From: Phenylobacterium zucineum HLK1
Lineage (GTDB): Bacteria; Pseudomonadota; Alphaproteobacteria; Caulobacterales; Caulobacteraceae
Assembly (NCBI RefSeq): GCF_000017265.1
Contig: NC_011144.1
Location: 1,404,001-1,468,000, forward strand
DNA: 64,000 bases
Direction: 5' to 3'
The position numbers were made by a program, and so were the translations under genes. Below are positions 24,842 to 33,618 of the stretch, piece after piece (the first letter of the stretch is position 1; each line of letters starts with the position of its first letter). The notes beneath the pieces are model-generated. The model was not told the DNA's origin. It saw nothing but the letters and a program-made list of their open reading frames with translations, and searched no databases.

Positions 24842-26194
24842 ATGGCTTCGGCCGCCGAACAGCTCGCCGCGAACATGAACTTCCAGGCCTTCGCCAAGGC
24901 CACGGAGCTTCACAAGCGTATCTGGTTCACCCTCTGGGCGATGATCGTCTACCGGGCGGGCTGCTACATCCCGATCCCCGGCATCGACGCCGCCGCGCTG
25001 CAGCAGGCCTTCCAGGGCCAGGCGCAGGGCATCCTCGGCATGTTCAACATGTTCTCGGGCGGCGCCGTCGAGCGGATGGCGCTCTTCGCCCTGAACGTGA
25101 TGCCGTACATCTCGGCCTCGATCATCGTGCAGCTGCTGGGCACCGTCTATCCGCCGTGGGAGAAGCTGCGGAAGGAAGGCGGCGAGGCCGGCCGCAAGCA
25201 GCTCAACCAGTACACCCGCTATCTCACCGTCGTGCTGGCGCTGTTCCAGTCGTTCGGCATCGCCATGGGCCTGTCGCAGAGCCCGGGCCTGGTCGAGAAT
25301 CCGGGGCTGTTCTTCATCGTCTCGACCGTCGTCACCCTGACCGGCGGCACCATGTTCCTGATGTGGCTGGGCGAGCAGATCACCAGCCGCGGCGTGGGCA
25401 ACGGCATCAGCCTGATCATCTTCGCCGGCATCGTGGCGGTCCTGCCGCGCTATGTGGCGCAGGCGTTCGAGATGGCCCGCACCGGCGCCATGAGCGGCGG
25501 GGCCCTGTTCCTGATCGCCGCCCTGGTGATCGCGGTGACCGTCGCCATCGTCTTCATGGAGCGCTCGCAGCGCCGCCTGCTGGTGCAGTATCCCAAGCGC
25601 CAGGTGGGCAACCGCATGTTCGGCGGCGACACCTCGTTCCTGCCGCTGAAGATCAACACCTCGGGCGTGATCCCGCCGATCTTCGCCTCGAGCCTGCTGC
25701 TGCTGCCGACGACGGTGATGGGCTTCGCGGCCACCGCGAACCTGCCGGAGTGGCTCCAGTGGCTGCCGGCCGCGACCGGCCAGCTGCAGCACGGCCAGCC
25801 GCTGTTCATGCTGCTCTACGGCGGCCTGATCGTCTTCTTCTGCTTCTTCTACACCTCGGTCGTCTTCAGCCCCGAGGACACGGCGGAGAACCTGCGCAAG
25901 TACGGCGGCTTCCTGCCCGGCATCCGTCCCGGGAAGCGTACGGCCGAGTACCTGGACTTCGTGCTGACCCGCCTGACGGTGATCGGCGCGGCCTACATCA
26001 CCATCGTCTGCCTGCTGCCCGAGGCCCTGATCGGCTTCTACAACGTGCAGTTCTACATGGGCGGCACCAGCCTGCTCATCGTGGTGAGCGTTACCATGGA
26101 CACCGTGGCCCAGATCCAGTCGCACCTGCTGGCGCACCAGTACGAGGGGCTGATCAAGCGGTCCAAGCTGCGCGGCGGGGGCCGCGGGCGCTGA
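24842..26194 (+). CDS. secY: Preprotein translocase subunit SecY
   Basis: SecY (450 residues) is the channel of the Sec translocon in the inner membrane. Ten hydrophobic helices are expected; visible ones include IWFTLWAMIVYRAGCYIPIPG (helix 1 region) and MSGGALFLIAALVIAVTVAIVF. The plug-proximal signature NIFSGGAL-like stretch reads NMFSGGAVERMALFALNVMPYISASI, and QITSRGVGNGISLIIFAGI and cytoplasmic GKRTAEYLDFVL are also characteristic. It follows rplO in the usual order and is followed by adk after 63 bases. Confidence 0.99.
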   Translation: MASAAEQLAANMNFQAFAKATELHKRIWFTLWAMIVYRAGCYIPIPGIDAAALQQAFQGQAQGILGMFNMFSGGAVERMALFALNVMPYISASIIVQLLGTVYPPWEKLRKEGGEAGRKQLNQYTRYLTVVLALFQSFGIAMGLSQSPGLVENPGLFFIVSTVVTLTGGTMFLMWLGEQITSRGVGNGISLIIFAGIVAVLPRYVAQAFEMARTGAMSGGALFLIAALVIAVTVAIVFMERSQRRLLVQYPKRQVGNRMFGGDTSFLPLKINTSGVIPPIFASSLLLLPTTVMGFAATANLPEWLQWLPAATGQLQHGQPLFMLLYGGLIVFFCFFYTSVVFSPEDTAENLRKYGGFLPGIRPGKRTAEYLDFVLTRLTVIGAAYITIVCLLPEALIGFYNVQFYMGGTSLLIVVSVTMDTVAQIQSHLLAHQYEGLIKRSKLRGGGRGR

Positions 26195-26257
26195 TCGGAT
26201 AGACAGGGAAAGTGACGCCGGCGCCGGCAAGAGCGCCGGCTCGGGGAGGGGTAGTCG

Positions 26258-26830
26258 ATGAACCTGATCCTGTTCGGACCGCCGGCGGCGGGGAAGGGGA
26301 CCCAGGCCAAGCGCCTGGTCGAGCAGCGCCGGATGGTGCAGCTCTCCACCGGCGACATGCTGCGCGCCGCCATCGCCTCGGGCTCGGAGCTGGGCCAGCG
26401 GGTGTCGGGCATCATGGAGCGCGGCGAGCTCGTCTCGGACGCCATCGTCATCGAACTCATCGAACAGCGCCTGCCCGAGGCCGAGGCGGCGGGCGGGGCG
26501 ATCTTCGACGGCTTCCCGCGGACCCTGGCCCAGGCCGAGGCGCTGGACGCCATGCTGGCCGGCCGCGGCCGGCGGATCGACCTGGTCGTCCGCCTGAAGG
26601 TGGACGATGCGGCCCTGATGCAGCGCATCGCCGGGCGCTTCGCCGAATCGGGGCGCGCCGACGACAACCCCGAGAGCTTCAAGGTCCGCCTGGACGCCTA
26701 TAACCGCCAGACCGCGCCGCTGCTGCCGTACTACGAGGGGCAGGGCAAGCTGGTCGAGGTGGACGGCATGGGCTCGATCGACCAGGTCGCCGCCGCGATC
26801 GACGCGGCCCTGACCGGAGCTGCGGCCTGA
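26258..26830 (+). CDS. adk: Adenylate kinase
   Basis: The 190-residue enzyme converts ATP + AMP to 2 ADP in the cytoplasm. The P-loop is GPPAAGKGT at residues 7-15; STGDMLRAAIASG and IFDGFPRTLAQAEALD bind AMP. It is of the short type with a small LID and no zinc cysteines, as usual in Alphaproteobacteria. ATG 26258 follows GGGGAGGGG. The gene lies directly after secY, a classic arrangement, and is the last gene of the spc block before a 319-base gap. Confidence 0.98.
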   Translation: MNLILFGPPAAGKGTQAKRLVEQRRMVQLSTGDMLRAAIASGSELGQRVSGIMERGELVSDAIVIELIEQRLPEAEAAGGAIFDGFPRTLAQAEALDAMLAGRGRRIDLVVRLKVDDAALMQRIAGRFAESGRADDNPESFKVRLDAYNRQTAPLLPYYEGQGKLVEVDGMGSIDQVAAAIDAALTGAAA

Positions 26831-27013
26831 TTCCCGCCGGCCCAGCCCACGCCCTGCGGCGCCAAGGCGCGCCTGTGGCCAAGTTGCGTGGCCGGGCGGC
26901 TCATGCTTTCCTTAACCATCCCGAGGCTACCCTCGGGCACGAGTGCGATCCGGCGCGGGAAGGGGAACCCCTTGCGCGCGCAGGAAATCGTTCACAATTG
27001 GGCGTTTCCGCCA

Positions 27014-27041
27014 TTGACGGAGGCGCGCCGATCCCTATAAC
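27014..27041 (+). promoter_or_regulatory. Promoter of the alpha operon (rpsM)
   Basis: TTGACG at 27014-27019 and TATAAC at 27036-27041 are separated by 16 bases. Transcription should start near 27048, giving a leader of about 100 bases. The gap 26831-27149 otherwise holds a CCCGAG/CTCGGG hairpin (26920-26925 with 26932-26937), probably the end of the spc transcript although no T-run follows, and a lone TTAACCAT (26912-26919) that resembles a CtrA half-site. Confidence 0.75.
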
Positions 27042-27071
27042 GAAGCGCTTCCGCGAAAGAGCGCGAAGGAC

Positions 27072-27110
27072 GCGCCGGCCTGTGCCTATGGCAGAGAGAG
27101 GCCGGGGCGC
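27072..27110 (+). promoter_or_regulatory. Structured leader of the alpha operon
   Basis: GCGCCGGCCT (27072-27081) pairs with AGGCCGGGGCGC (27099-27110, two bulged bases) and encloses the small hairpin TGCC-TAT-GGCA (27083-27093). It lies between the predicted start site and rpsM. In E. coli S4 controls this operon through a leader pseudoknot, but rpsD is not in this operon, so any regulator here is unknown. Confidence 0.45.
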
Positions 27111-27149
27111 CGTTCGCGCTTCTCTTGCGTGATCAGGAGATCTTCCCAC

Positions 27150-27518
27150 GTGGCCCGTATCGCTGGCGTCAACATTCCCACCAACAAGCGCGTCGTCATC
27201 GCGCTGCAGTACATCCATGGCATCGGCGCGGCGAAGGCCCGCGAGATCGTCAACAAGGTCGGCATCGAGGACGCCCGGCGCGTCAATCAGCTGACCGACC
27301 AGGAGGTCCTGCAGATCCGCGAGACCATCGACCGTGACTACATGGTCGAGGGCGACCTGCGCCGCGACACCGCGGTCAACATCAAGCGCCTGATGGACCT
27401 GGCCTGCTACCGCGGCCTGCGTCACCGCAAGGGCCTGCCGGTCCGCGGCCAGCGCACGCACACCAACGCCCGGACCCGCAAGGGCCCCGCCAAGCCGATC
27501 GCCGGCAAGAAGAAGTAA
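27150..27518 (+). CDS. rpsM: 30S ribosomal protein S13
   Basis: S13 (122 residues) lies in the 30S head and forms bridges to the 50S subunit. [25 protein letters not shown] and [23 protein letters not shown] are diagnostic. I take GTG 27150, which gives the standard [10 protein letters not shown] start and normal length and has AGGAG at 27135-27139; the frame could extend 7 codons upstream. It opens the alpha operon. Confidence 0.98.
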   Translation: MARIAGVNIPTNKRVVIALQYIHGIGAAKAREIVNKVGIEDARRVNQLTDQEVLQIRETIDRDYMVEGDLRRDTAVNIKRLMDLACYRGLRHRKGLPVRGQRTHTNARTRKGPAKPIAGKKK

Positions 27519-27533
27519 GAGAGTCTAGCTCCG

Positions 27534-27923
27534 ATGGCCAAGGAACCGGCGCGCGTCAAACGCCGCGAGCGCAAGAACATCACCTCGGGCGTGGCGCACG
27601 TGAACGCCTCGTTCAACAACACCATGGTGACCATCACCGACGCCCAGGGGAACACCATCTCCTGGTCGAGCGCTGGGCTCATGGGCTTCAAGGGTTCGCG
27701 GAAGTCGACCCCCTACGCCGCCCAGATGGCCGCCGAGGACGCGGGCCGCAAGGCCGCCGAGCACGGCGTCCGCACCCTGGAAGTGAACGTCTCGGGCCCC
27801 GGTTCGGGCCGGGAGTCGGCGCTGCGGGCCCTGCAGGCGGTCGGCATGACGATCACCACCATCCGCGACGTGACCCCCATTCCGCATAACGGCTGCCGGC
27901 CGCCGAAGCGCCGGCGCGTCTGA
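27534..27923 (+). CDS. rpsK: 30S ribosomal protein S11
   Basis: S11 (129 residues) is part of the 30S platform next to the E-site m[37 protein letters not shown] and the C-terminal [19 protein letters not shown] are characteristic. It follows rpsM by 15 bases; rpoA follows after 73 bases in the standard alpha-operon order. No rpsD lies between S11 and rpoA, as expected for this group. Confidence 0.99.
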   Translation: MAKEPARVKRRERKNITSGVAHVNASFNNTMVTITDAQGNTISWSSAGLMGFKGSRKSTPYAAQMAAEDAGRKAAEHGVRTLEVNVSGPGSGRESALRALQAVGMTITTIRDVTPIPHNGCRPPKRRRV

Positions 27924-27996
27924 GTAAACCAGTACTGCAATTCGAGGCGCCGGACCGCGTTCGCGGCCGGCGATCCTGCGTTCCGAGGGACACCAA

Positions 27997-29013
27997 GTGA
28001 TCGAAAGAAACTGGAACGAGCTTATCCGTCCCGAGAAGCCGCAGATCGAGACCGGCGCCGACGCGAGCCGCAAGGCCCGTCTGGTGGCCGAGCCGCTCGA
28101 GCGCGGTTTCGGCGTGACGCTGGGCAACAGCCTGCGCCGCGTCCTTCTCTCCTCCCTGCAGGGCGCGGCGGTGACCGCGGTGCAGATCGACGGCGTCGTC
28201 CACGAGTTCTCGTCGCTGGAAGGCGTGCGTGAGGACGTCGTCGACATCGTCCTGAACATCAAGCAACTGGCGCTGCGGATGCACGCCGAGGGCCCCAAGC
28301 GCATGACCCTGCGCGCCACCGGCCCCGGCGCGGTGACCGCCAGCCAGATCGAAGCGCCTGCGGACATCGAGATCCTCAACGGCGACCACGTGCTCTGCAC
28401 GCTGGACGACGGCGCCTCGGTGCGCATGGAGTTCACGGTCCAGACCGGCAAGGGCTACGTCCCGGCCGAGATGAACCGTCCCGAGGACGCCCCGATCGGC
28501 CTGATCGCCGTCGATTCCCTGTTCTCGCCGGTCAAGCGCGTCGCCTACCGCGTCGAGCCGACCCGCCAGGGCCAGAGCCTCGACTACGACAAGCTGATCA
28601 TGGAAGTGGAGACCAACGGCGCCGTGTCGCCGGTGGACGCGGTGGCCTACGCCGCCCGCATCCTCCAGGACCAGCTGCAGATCTTCATCACCTTCGAAGA
28701 GCCGAAGAAGAAGGTCGAGGGCGAGGCCAAGCCGGAACTGCCGTTCAACCCGGCGCTGCTGAAGAAGGTGGACGAGCTCGAGCTCTCCGTCCGTTCGGCC
28801 AACTGCCTGAAGAACGACAACATCGTCTACATCGGCGACCTGATCCAGAAGACGGAAGCCGAGATGCTGCGCACGCCGAACTTCGGCCGGAAGTCTCTGA
28901 ACGAGATCAAGGAAGTGCTCGCCGGCATGGGCCTCCACCTCGGCATGGACGTGCCGAACTGGCCGCCGGAGAACATCGAAGAGCTGGCGAAGAAGTTCGA
29001 AGACCAGATGTAG
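27997..29013 (+). CDS. rpoA: RNA polymerase alpha subunit
   Basis: The 338-residue alpha subunit forms the dimer on which RNA polymerase assembles. The N-terminal domain starts [18 protein letters not shown] and has [22 protein letters not shown]. After an acidic linker, the C-terminal domain (from about residue 250) has [48 protein letters not shown], the part that contacts DNA and activators such as an FNR-type regulator. It starts with GTG at 27997. rplQ follows after an unusually long 180-base gap. Confidence 0.99.
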
Positions 29014-29193
29014 GACCTACCGCGCCGCTCCGGGCCGCCTTCCGCGGCCTGGGCCCGACGAAGCCGCAACCGCGGCGGAGGGCCCCGGCGCTTCGCGTTG
29101 ACCCAGGCGGGAGCAAGGCTGGGACTTGGTTAGGCAAGACGCTTCCAGACCATCGGAAGCCTCGGCGGGCCGGAGAGCCCAGGAGATAGAGAA

Positions 29194-29610
29194 ATGCGTC
29201 ACGGCAAAGCCCACCGCAAACTGGGTCGTACCAGCGCCCACCGCACCGCCATGTTCGCGAACATGTCGGCCAGCCTGATCAAGCACGAGCAGATCGTGAC
29301 CACCCTGCCGAAGGCGAAGGAGCTGCGGCCCTTCGTCGAGAAGCTGGTGACGCTCGCCAAGCGCGGCGACCTGCACGCCCGCCGCCAGGCGATCAGCCAC
29401 GTCCGCGACGTGGAGCAGGTCGGCAAGCTCTTCGCCGTGCTCGGCCCGCGCTACAAGGACCGCAACGGCGGCTACATCCGCGTCCTGAAGGCTGGCTACC
29501 GCCACGGCGACAACGCCCCGATGGCGGTCATCGAGTTCGTGGACCGCGATCCGGCCGAGAAGGGCAAGGACTCGGGCCCGGTGGCCGAGGCGGCCTTCGC
29601 CGAGGCCTGA
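29194..29610 (+). CDS. rplQ: 50S ribosomal protein L17
   Basis: L17 (138 residues) lies near the tunnel exit. [24 protein letters not shown] and [28 protein letters not shown] sequence (here [24 protein letters not shown]) are diagnostic. AGGAGATAGAG precedes the ATG. It ends the alpha operon; the 180-base gap from rpoA carries a small hairpin (29141-29146 with 29155-29160) but no convincing promoter. A strong terminator follows. Confidence 0.99.
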   Translation: MRHGKAHRKLGRTSAHRTAMFANMSASLIKHEQIVTTLPKAKELRPFVEKLVTLAKRGDLHARRQAISHVRDVEQVGKLFAVLGPRYKDRNGGYIRVLKAGYRHGDNAPMAVIEFVDRDPAEKGKDSGPVAEAAFAEA

Positions 29611-29634
29611 TCGCCCGGCATACCCCATCGACGA

Positions 29635-29667
29635 GCCCCGGAAGGCGACTTCCGGGGCTTTTCGTTT
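29635..29667 (+). terminator. Intrinsic terminator of the alpha operon
   Basis: A perfect 10-bp stem (29635-29644 with 29649-29658) closes a GCGA loop and is followed by TTTTCGTTT. It lies 24 bases after the rplQ stop. The GCGA loop is the same as in the rpoBC terminator. Confidence 0.92.
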
Positions 29668-29702
29668 GCGCAGACGTCATGGCGGGACGCTATGAGGCCG
29701 CC

Positions 29703-30941
29703 ATGCGTCTCGTAAGCCTCCTCGCATTCCTGCTGCTCGCCGCCTGCGCCGCCCTGCCTTCGGGGGGATCGCCCGACCGCCTGTCCGCCAGCCCGCCGGA
29801 GCGCCCGCCGGTCATCCTGATCTCCATCGACGGTTTCCGGGCCGACTACCTCGACCGCGGCGTGACCCCGACGCTCTCGCTCCTGGCGGCGGATGGGGCG
29901 CGGGCGACCATGCGGCCGTCGTTCCCCTCCAAGACCTTCCCCAACCACTACGCCCTCGTCACCGGCCTGCCGCCCGACCGCAACGGCATCGTCGAGAACA
30001 ACATGCAGGACCCGGCGATCCCGGGCGTGACCTTCAAGATGTCGAACCGGCCGGCCGTGCTGGACCGCCGCTGGTGGGACCAGGCCGAGCCGATCTGGGT
30101 GACCGCCGAGCGGGCCGGGGTGCGCAGCGCCACCCTGTTCTGGCCGGGTTCGGAGGCCGACGTCCGCGGCGTGCGCCCGAGCCGGTGGCTGCCCTACGAC
30201 GAGGCGATGCCGAACGCCGCCCGCATCGCCCGGGTGCTGGCCTGGCTGGACCTGCCGCCGGACGAGCGGCCGGGCCTCGTGACGCTCTACTTCCACCAGG
30301 TGGACACCGCCGGCCACGACCACGGGCCGGACTCGCCCGAGGTGAACGCCGCCCTGGGCGATGTGGACGAGGCCCTGGGGGCGCTGGTCGCCGGCCTGGA
30401 GGCGAGGGGGCTTGCCGCCAACCTGCTGGTCGTCTCGGACCACGGCATGGCCGCGACCTCGCCCGACCGCCGCATCTTCCTCGAGGACCTGATGCCCCTG
30501 GACGCCGGGCGCACGCTGGCCATGGGCGCCCTCATGACCCTCTACCCGCAGCCGGGGCGCGGGGCGGAAGTCGAGCGGGCGCTGCTGAAGCGGCATCCGC
30601 ACATGGACTGCTGGCGCAAGGGCGAGATCCCGCCCCGGTTCCGGTACGGCGCCAATCCGCGCGTCGCGCCGATCTTCTGCCTGCCGCAGACGGGCTGGAG
30701 CATCACCACCCGGGCGTGGGTCGCCAAGGCCAAGCCCGAGCCCGGCGCGCACGGCTACGATCCGGCCCACCCGGACATGGCGGCGATCTTCGTCGCCCAC
30801 GGCCCCGCCTTCCGGAAGGGCGTGCGGGCGCCCGATTTCGACAACGTGGACGTCTATCCGCTGCTCGCCCGGCTGCTCGGCCTGCGGCCCGCGGCGAACG
30901 ACGGCGACCTGGACGAGCTCGGGACGGTCTTGACGAGATAA
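29703..30941 (+). CDS. Lipoprotein nucleotide pyrophosphatase/phosphodiesterase (alkaline phosphatase superfamily)
   Basis: The 412-residue protein starts with a lipoprotein signal, MRLVSLLAFLLLAAC, with lipid attachment at Cys15. It matches the NPP family, which hydrolyses phosphodiester or pyrophosphate bonds with two zinc ions. Ligands are visible in order: Asp43 (SIDGF), the nucleophile Thr78 (KTFPNHY), Asp and His in FHQVDTAGHDHGP, Asp and His in VVSDHGM, and the late His in GAHGYDP. The substrate is unknown. An ATG eight codons upstream (29679) is possible, but the lipobox distance favours 29703. It lies behind the alpha-operon terminator. Confidence 0.88.
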   Translation: MRLVSLLAFLLLAACAALPSGGSPDRLSASPPERPPVILISIDGFRADYLDRGVTPTLSLLAADGARATMRPSFPSKTFPNHYALVTGLPPDRNGIVENNMQDPAIPGVTFKMSNRPAVLDRRWWDQAEPIWVTAERAGVRSATLFWPGSEADVRGVRPSRWLPYDEAMPNAARIARVLAWLDLPPDERPGLVTLYFHQVDTAGHDHGPDSPEVNAALGDVDEALGALVAGLEARGLAANLLVVSDHGMAATSPDRRIFLEDLMPLDAGRTLAMGALMTLYPQPGRGAEVERALLKRHPHMDCWRKGEIPPRFRYGANPRVAPIFCLPQTGWSITTRAWVAKAKPEPGAHGYDPAHPDMAAIFVAHGPAFRKGVRAPDFDNVDVYPLLARLLGLRPAANDGDLDELGTVLTR

Positions 30942-30987
30942 TTGCGTTATGCGTGAAATATTGCCGGAAGACGCAAGGAGACGCCCG

Positions 30988-31440
30988 ATGGCCGCCCGCG
31001 CAACGCTCACCTCGGCCCTGTGCTACCGCGACCCCAAGGCCGCGCTGAAGTTCCTCGAGGCCGGCTTCGGCTTCGAGCTCGTGATGCTGATCGAGGACGC
31101 CGAGGGGAACCTCGCCCACTCCGAGATGCGGCTGGGCGACAGCCTGATCATGGTCGGCAGCGAGTGGACCGACGACCATCGCAGCCCCGCCTCGCTGGGC
31201 GGCAAGAACACCCAGACGGTCCATATCCATGTCGAGGACGACATCGACGCCCACTGCGCGCGCGCCAGGGCCGCCGGCTTCGAGATCCTGATGGAGCCCG
31301 CCGACCAGTTCTACGGCGACCGCACCTACCGCTGCCGCGACCCGGAAGGCCACTACTGGACTGTCGGCCAGACGGTGAAGGCGGTCAGCCGCGAGGAGGC
31401 CGAGGCGGCCAGCGGGCTGAAGATCCAGGGATGGCTCTGA
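30988..31440 (+). CDS. VOC (glyoxalase/bleomycin-resistance, PhnB-like) family protein
   Basis: The 150-residue protein has two paired beta-alpha-beta-beta-beta units of the VOC fold: the first around LCYRDPKAALKFLEAGFGFE, the second around TVHIHVEDDIDAHCARARAAG, ending FYGDRTYRCRDPEGHYWTVG. Such proteins bind a metal or a small ligand; the reaction cannot be told. ATG 30988 follows AAGGAG at 30975-30980, so I prefer it to the ATG 13 codons upstream. The last 10 bases overlap the ArsR-type regulator, and the three genes 30988-32245 form one operon. Confidence 0.85.
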   Translation: MAARATLTSALCYRDPKAALKFLEAGFGFELVMLIEDAEGNLAHSEMRLGDSLIMVGSEWTDDHRSPASLGGKNTQTVHIHVEDDIDAHCARARAAGFEILMEPADQFYGDRTYRCRDPEGHYWTVGQTVKAVSREEAEAASGLKIQGWL

Positions 31441-31769
31441 ACGCCGCGGCCGAGGTCGACCGCACCCTGGCGGCCCTCGCCGACCCCAACCGGCGCCGGG
31501 TGGTCGAGCTGCTGGCCCAGCGTCCCCGGGCGGCTGGCGAGCTGGCGCGCGAGCTCGGCGTCTCGGCGCCGGCGATGAGCCGGCACCTGAAGAGTCTGCG
31601 CGCCGGCGGACTGGTGGAGGAATCCCACCCCGAGTTCGACGCGCGCGTGCGCATCTACGCCCTGAGGCCCGAGCCGATGGTCCATCTGCTGCGCTGGCTG
31701 GAGGAGAGCGAACGGCTCTGGAGCGAGCAGCTCGCCGCCTTCAAGGCCCACCTCGAGCGCGACGCATGA
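31431..31769 (+). CDS. ArsR-family winged-helix transcription regulator
   Basis: The 112-residue protein is a single winged helix: LAALADPNRRRVVELLAQRPRAAGELARELGVSAPAMSRHLKSLRAGGLVEE is the ArsR helix-turn-helix, and the wing carries RVRIYALRPEP. The C-terminal part has WLEESERLWSEQLAAFKAHLE, typical of ArsR regulators that are paired with SRPBCC proteins. I see no metal-binding CVC motif. It overlaps the VOC gene by 10 bases and the SRPBCC gene by 4 (ATGA). It probably regulates this operon; the signal is unknown. Confidence 0.88.
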   Translation: MALNAAAEVDRTLAALADPNRRRVVELLAQRPRAAGELARELGVSAPAMSRHLKSLRAGGLVEESHPEFDARVRIYALRPEPMVHLLRWLEESERLWSEQLAAFKAHLERDA

Positions 31770-32245
31770 CCTCGAAGGTCTTCGTCGCCCTGCGGGTGCG
31801 GGCCAGCCCTGCACGCGCCTTCGCAGCCTTCGTCGGCGAGATCGGCGCGTGGTGGCGGCCCAACACCTTGTTCCAGACGACCCCCCGGCCGCCGGGCCGG
31901 CTGTCGTTCGAGCCTCTGGCAGGGGAGCTGGGGGAGGGGGGCCGCCTCGTCGAGACGCTGGCGAACGGCAAGGTGTTCGAGATCGGCCGCATCCTGGCCT
32001 GGGAGCCGCCCGAGCGGCTGGTCTTCAGCTGGCGCCAGGCGAGCTTCCCGCCGGACCTGTCCACCGAGGTGGAGGTCCGCTTCGAGGCGGTCGGCGAGGA
32101 GACCCGGGTCAGCGTCGAGCACCGCGGCTTCGACCGCGTGCCGGCAGGCAGCGCCGCGCGCCACGGCTTCCCGGACGCCCTCCTGCTGCAACGCCTGGCC
32201 GAGTGGTGGCGCGACTTGCTGGAGGGCCTGGCGGCACGGGCTTAG
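31766..32245 (+). CDS. SRPBCC/AHSA1-type ligand-binding protein
   Basis: The 159-residue protein matches the Activator of Hsp90 ATPase C-terminal-like (START/SRPBCC) fold: the N-terminal VFVALRVRASPARAFAAFVGEIGAWW, GKVFEIGRILAWEPPERLVFSWR and the final helix HGFPDALLLQRLAEWWRDLLEGL. These proteins hold a hydrophobic ligand in a deep pocket. Pairing of ArsR and AHSA1 genes is very common, often with VOC proteins, but the ligand is unknown. The start overlaps the ArsR stop by 4 bases. Confidence 0.85.
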   Translation: MTSKVFVALRVRASPARAFAAFVGEIGAWWRPNTLFQTTPRPPGRLSFEPLAGELGEGGRLVETLANGKVFEIGRILAWEPPERLVFSWRQASFPPDLSTEVEVRFEAVGEETRVSVEHRGFDRVPAGSAARHGFPDALLLQRLAEWWRDLLEGLAARA

Positions 32246-32298
32246 CGACGTTGCGCGCGCCGCCGGTGCGGGCCAACCTTGGGGAGAGGGAGATCGGC

Positions 32299-33552
32299 AT
32301 GTCCAACCTGACCACGCCGCCCGGGCCGAAGGCGCGGCGGGCCGGCTTCGGGTTCATCTTCGCGCTGGCGCTGATGAACTCGATCTCGTTCGGGATCATG
32401 ATCCCGATCCTGCCGAACCTCATCAAGGAGTTCGCCGGCGGCGACACCGCGGCGGCGTCGGAATGGAACCTGCTCTTCGCCAGCGCCTGGGGCCTGATGC
32501 AGTTCTTCACCGGCCCGATCCTCGGGCTGATGTCGGACCGCTGGGGCCGCAGGCCGGTGCTGCTGATCTCGCTGTTCGGCTTGGGCGTCGACTTCCTGTT
32601 CATGGCCTTGGCGCCGAGTCTCGCCTGGCTGTTCCTGGGGCGCCTTCTGAACGGGGCGACGGCGGCCAGCTTCTCGACCGCCAACGCCTATCTCGCGGAC
32701 GTCACGGCGCCGCAGGAGCGGGCGCGGCTGTTCGGCCTGCTGGGGGCCTCGTTCAGCGTCGGCTTCATCTTCGGTCCCGCGATCGGCGGCTTCCTGGGCG
32801 AGATCAACCTGCGGCTGCCCTTCGTGGCCGCGGCCGGCCTGACCCTGGTGAACTGGCTGTACGGCCTCCTGGTCCTGCCCGAGTCGCTGCCGCCCGAGCG
32901 CCGGGCGGCGCGCTTCGACTGGACGCGGGCCAATCCGGTGGGATCGCTGCGGCTGCTGCGGTCCAAGCGCGACCTGCTGGGGCTGGCCGGCATCGGCTTC
33001 CTGTTCCAGGTGGCGCACATGGTCTTCCCCACCATCTTCGTCCTCTACGTGGGATACCGGTACGGCTGGACGCCCCAGACCATGGGGCTGATGTTCCTGC
33101 TCACCGGGGTGGCGGGGCTGGTCGTGCAGAGTCTGCTGGTGGGGCCGGTCGTGCGGCGGGTGGGCGAGCGCAACGCGGTCCTCCTCGGCGCCGCCGGCGG
33201 GGCCCTGGGCCTCGTCTGGTACGGCAGCGCGCCGACCGGAGCCATGGCCGTCGCCGGCATCCCGATCTTCGCGCTGTCGGGCTTCCTCATGCCGGGCGTG
33301 CAGGGGCTGATGACCCGCCGCGTCGAGCCCCACCAGCAGGGACAGCTGCAGGGCGCCAACCAGAGCCTCACGGGGGTGGCCGCCATCCTCGGACCGATCG
33401 TGTTCGGCGAGACCTTCGCCTGGTCGCTGCGGAACCAGGCCTTCCAGGCGCCGGGCTTGGCCATGTATGTGGCGGGAGCCCTGCTGGCGCTGGCCTTCGT
33501 CATCGCCCTCGGCGCGGCGAAGGCGCCCGAGCCCGAGGCGATCGCCGCATGA
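32299..33552 (+). CDS. MFS transporter, TetA-like drug:H+ antiporter group
   Basis: The 417-residue protein has about twelve transmembrane helices. The loop 2-3 motif is [14 protein letters not shown], the classic MFS motif A, and the motif-C-like stretch [11 protein letters not shown] lies in helix 5. The opening [15 protein letters not shown] resembles the TetA(class A-C) group, but many family members export other compounds, so the substrate is not assigned. ATG 32299 follows GGGGAGAGGGAG. It lies 53 bases after the SRPBCC gene and could be read through from that operon. Confidence 0.85.
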   Translation: MSNLTTPPGPKARRAGFGFIFALALMNSISFGIMIPILPNLIKEFAGGDTAAASEWNLLFASAWGLMQFFTGPILGLMSDRWGRRPVLLISLFGLGVDFLFMALAPSLAWLFLGRLLNGATAASFSTANAYLADVTAPQERARLFGLLGASFSVGFIFGPAIGGFLGEINLRLPFVAAAGLTLVNWLYGLLVLPESLPPERRAARFDWTRANPVGSLRLLRSKRDLLGLAGIGFLFQVAHMVFPTIFVLYVGYRYGWTPQTMGLMFLLTGVAGLVVQSLLVGPVVRRVGERNAVLLGAAGGALGLVWYGSAPTGAMAVAGIPIFALSGFLMPGVQGLMTRRVEPHQQGQLQGANQSLTGVAAILGPIVFGETFAWSLRNQAFQAPGLAMYVAGALLALAFVIALGAAKAPEPEAIAA

Positions 33553-33618
33553 GCTTCGCCATCTTTGCGCCTGAAACCTCGGCAGATTTCCGCCGTTGAT
33601 CGGCTTTCCGGAGACCGC

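Noticed and set aside
26912-26919. CtrA half-site TTAACCAT upstream of the alpha operon
   Set aside because: Only a half-site without the second TTAA at the right distance, and about 100 bases from the promoter; kept only as a remark.
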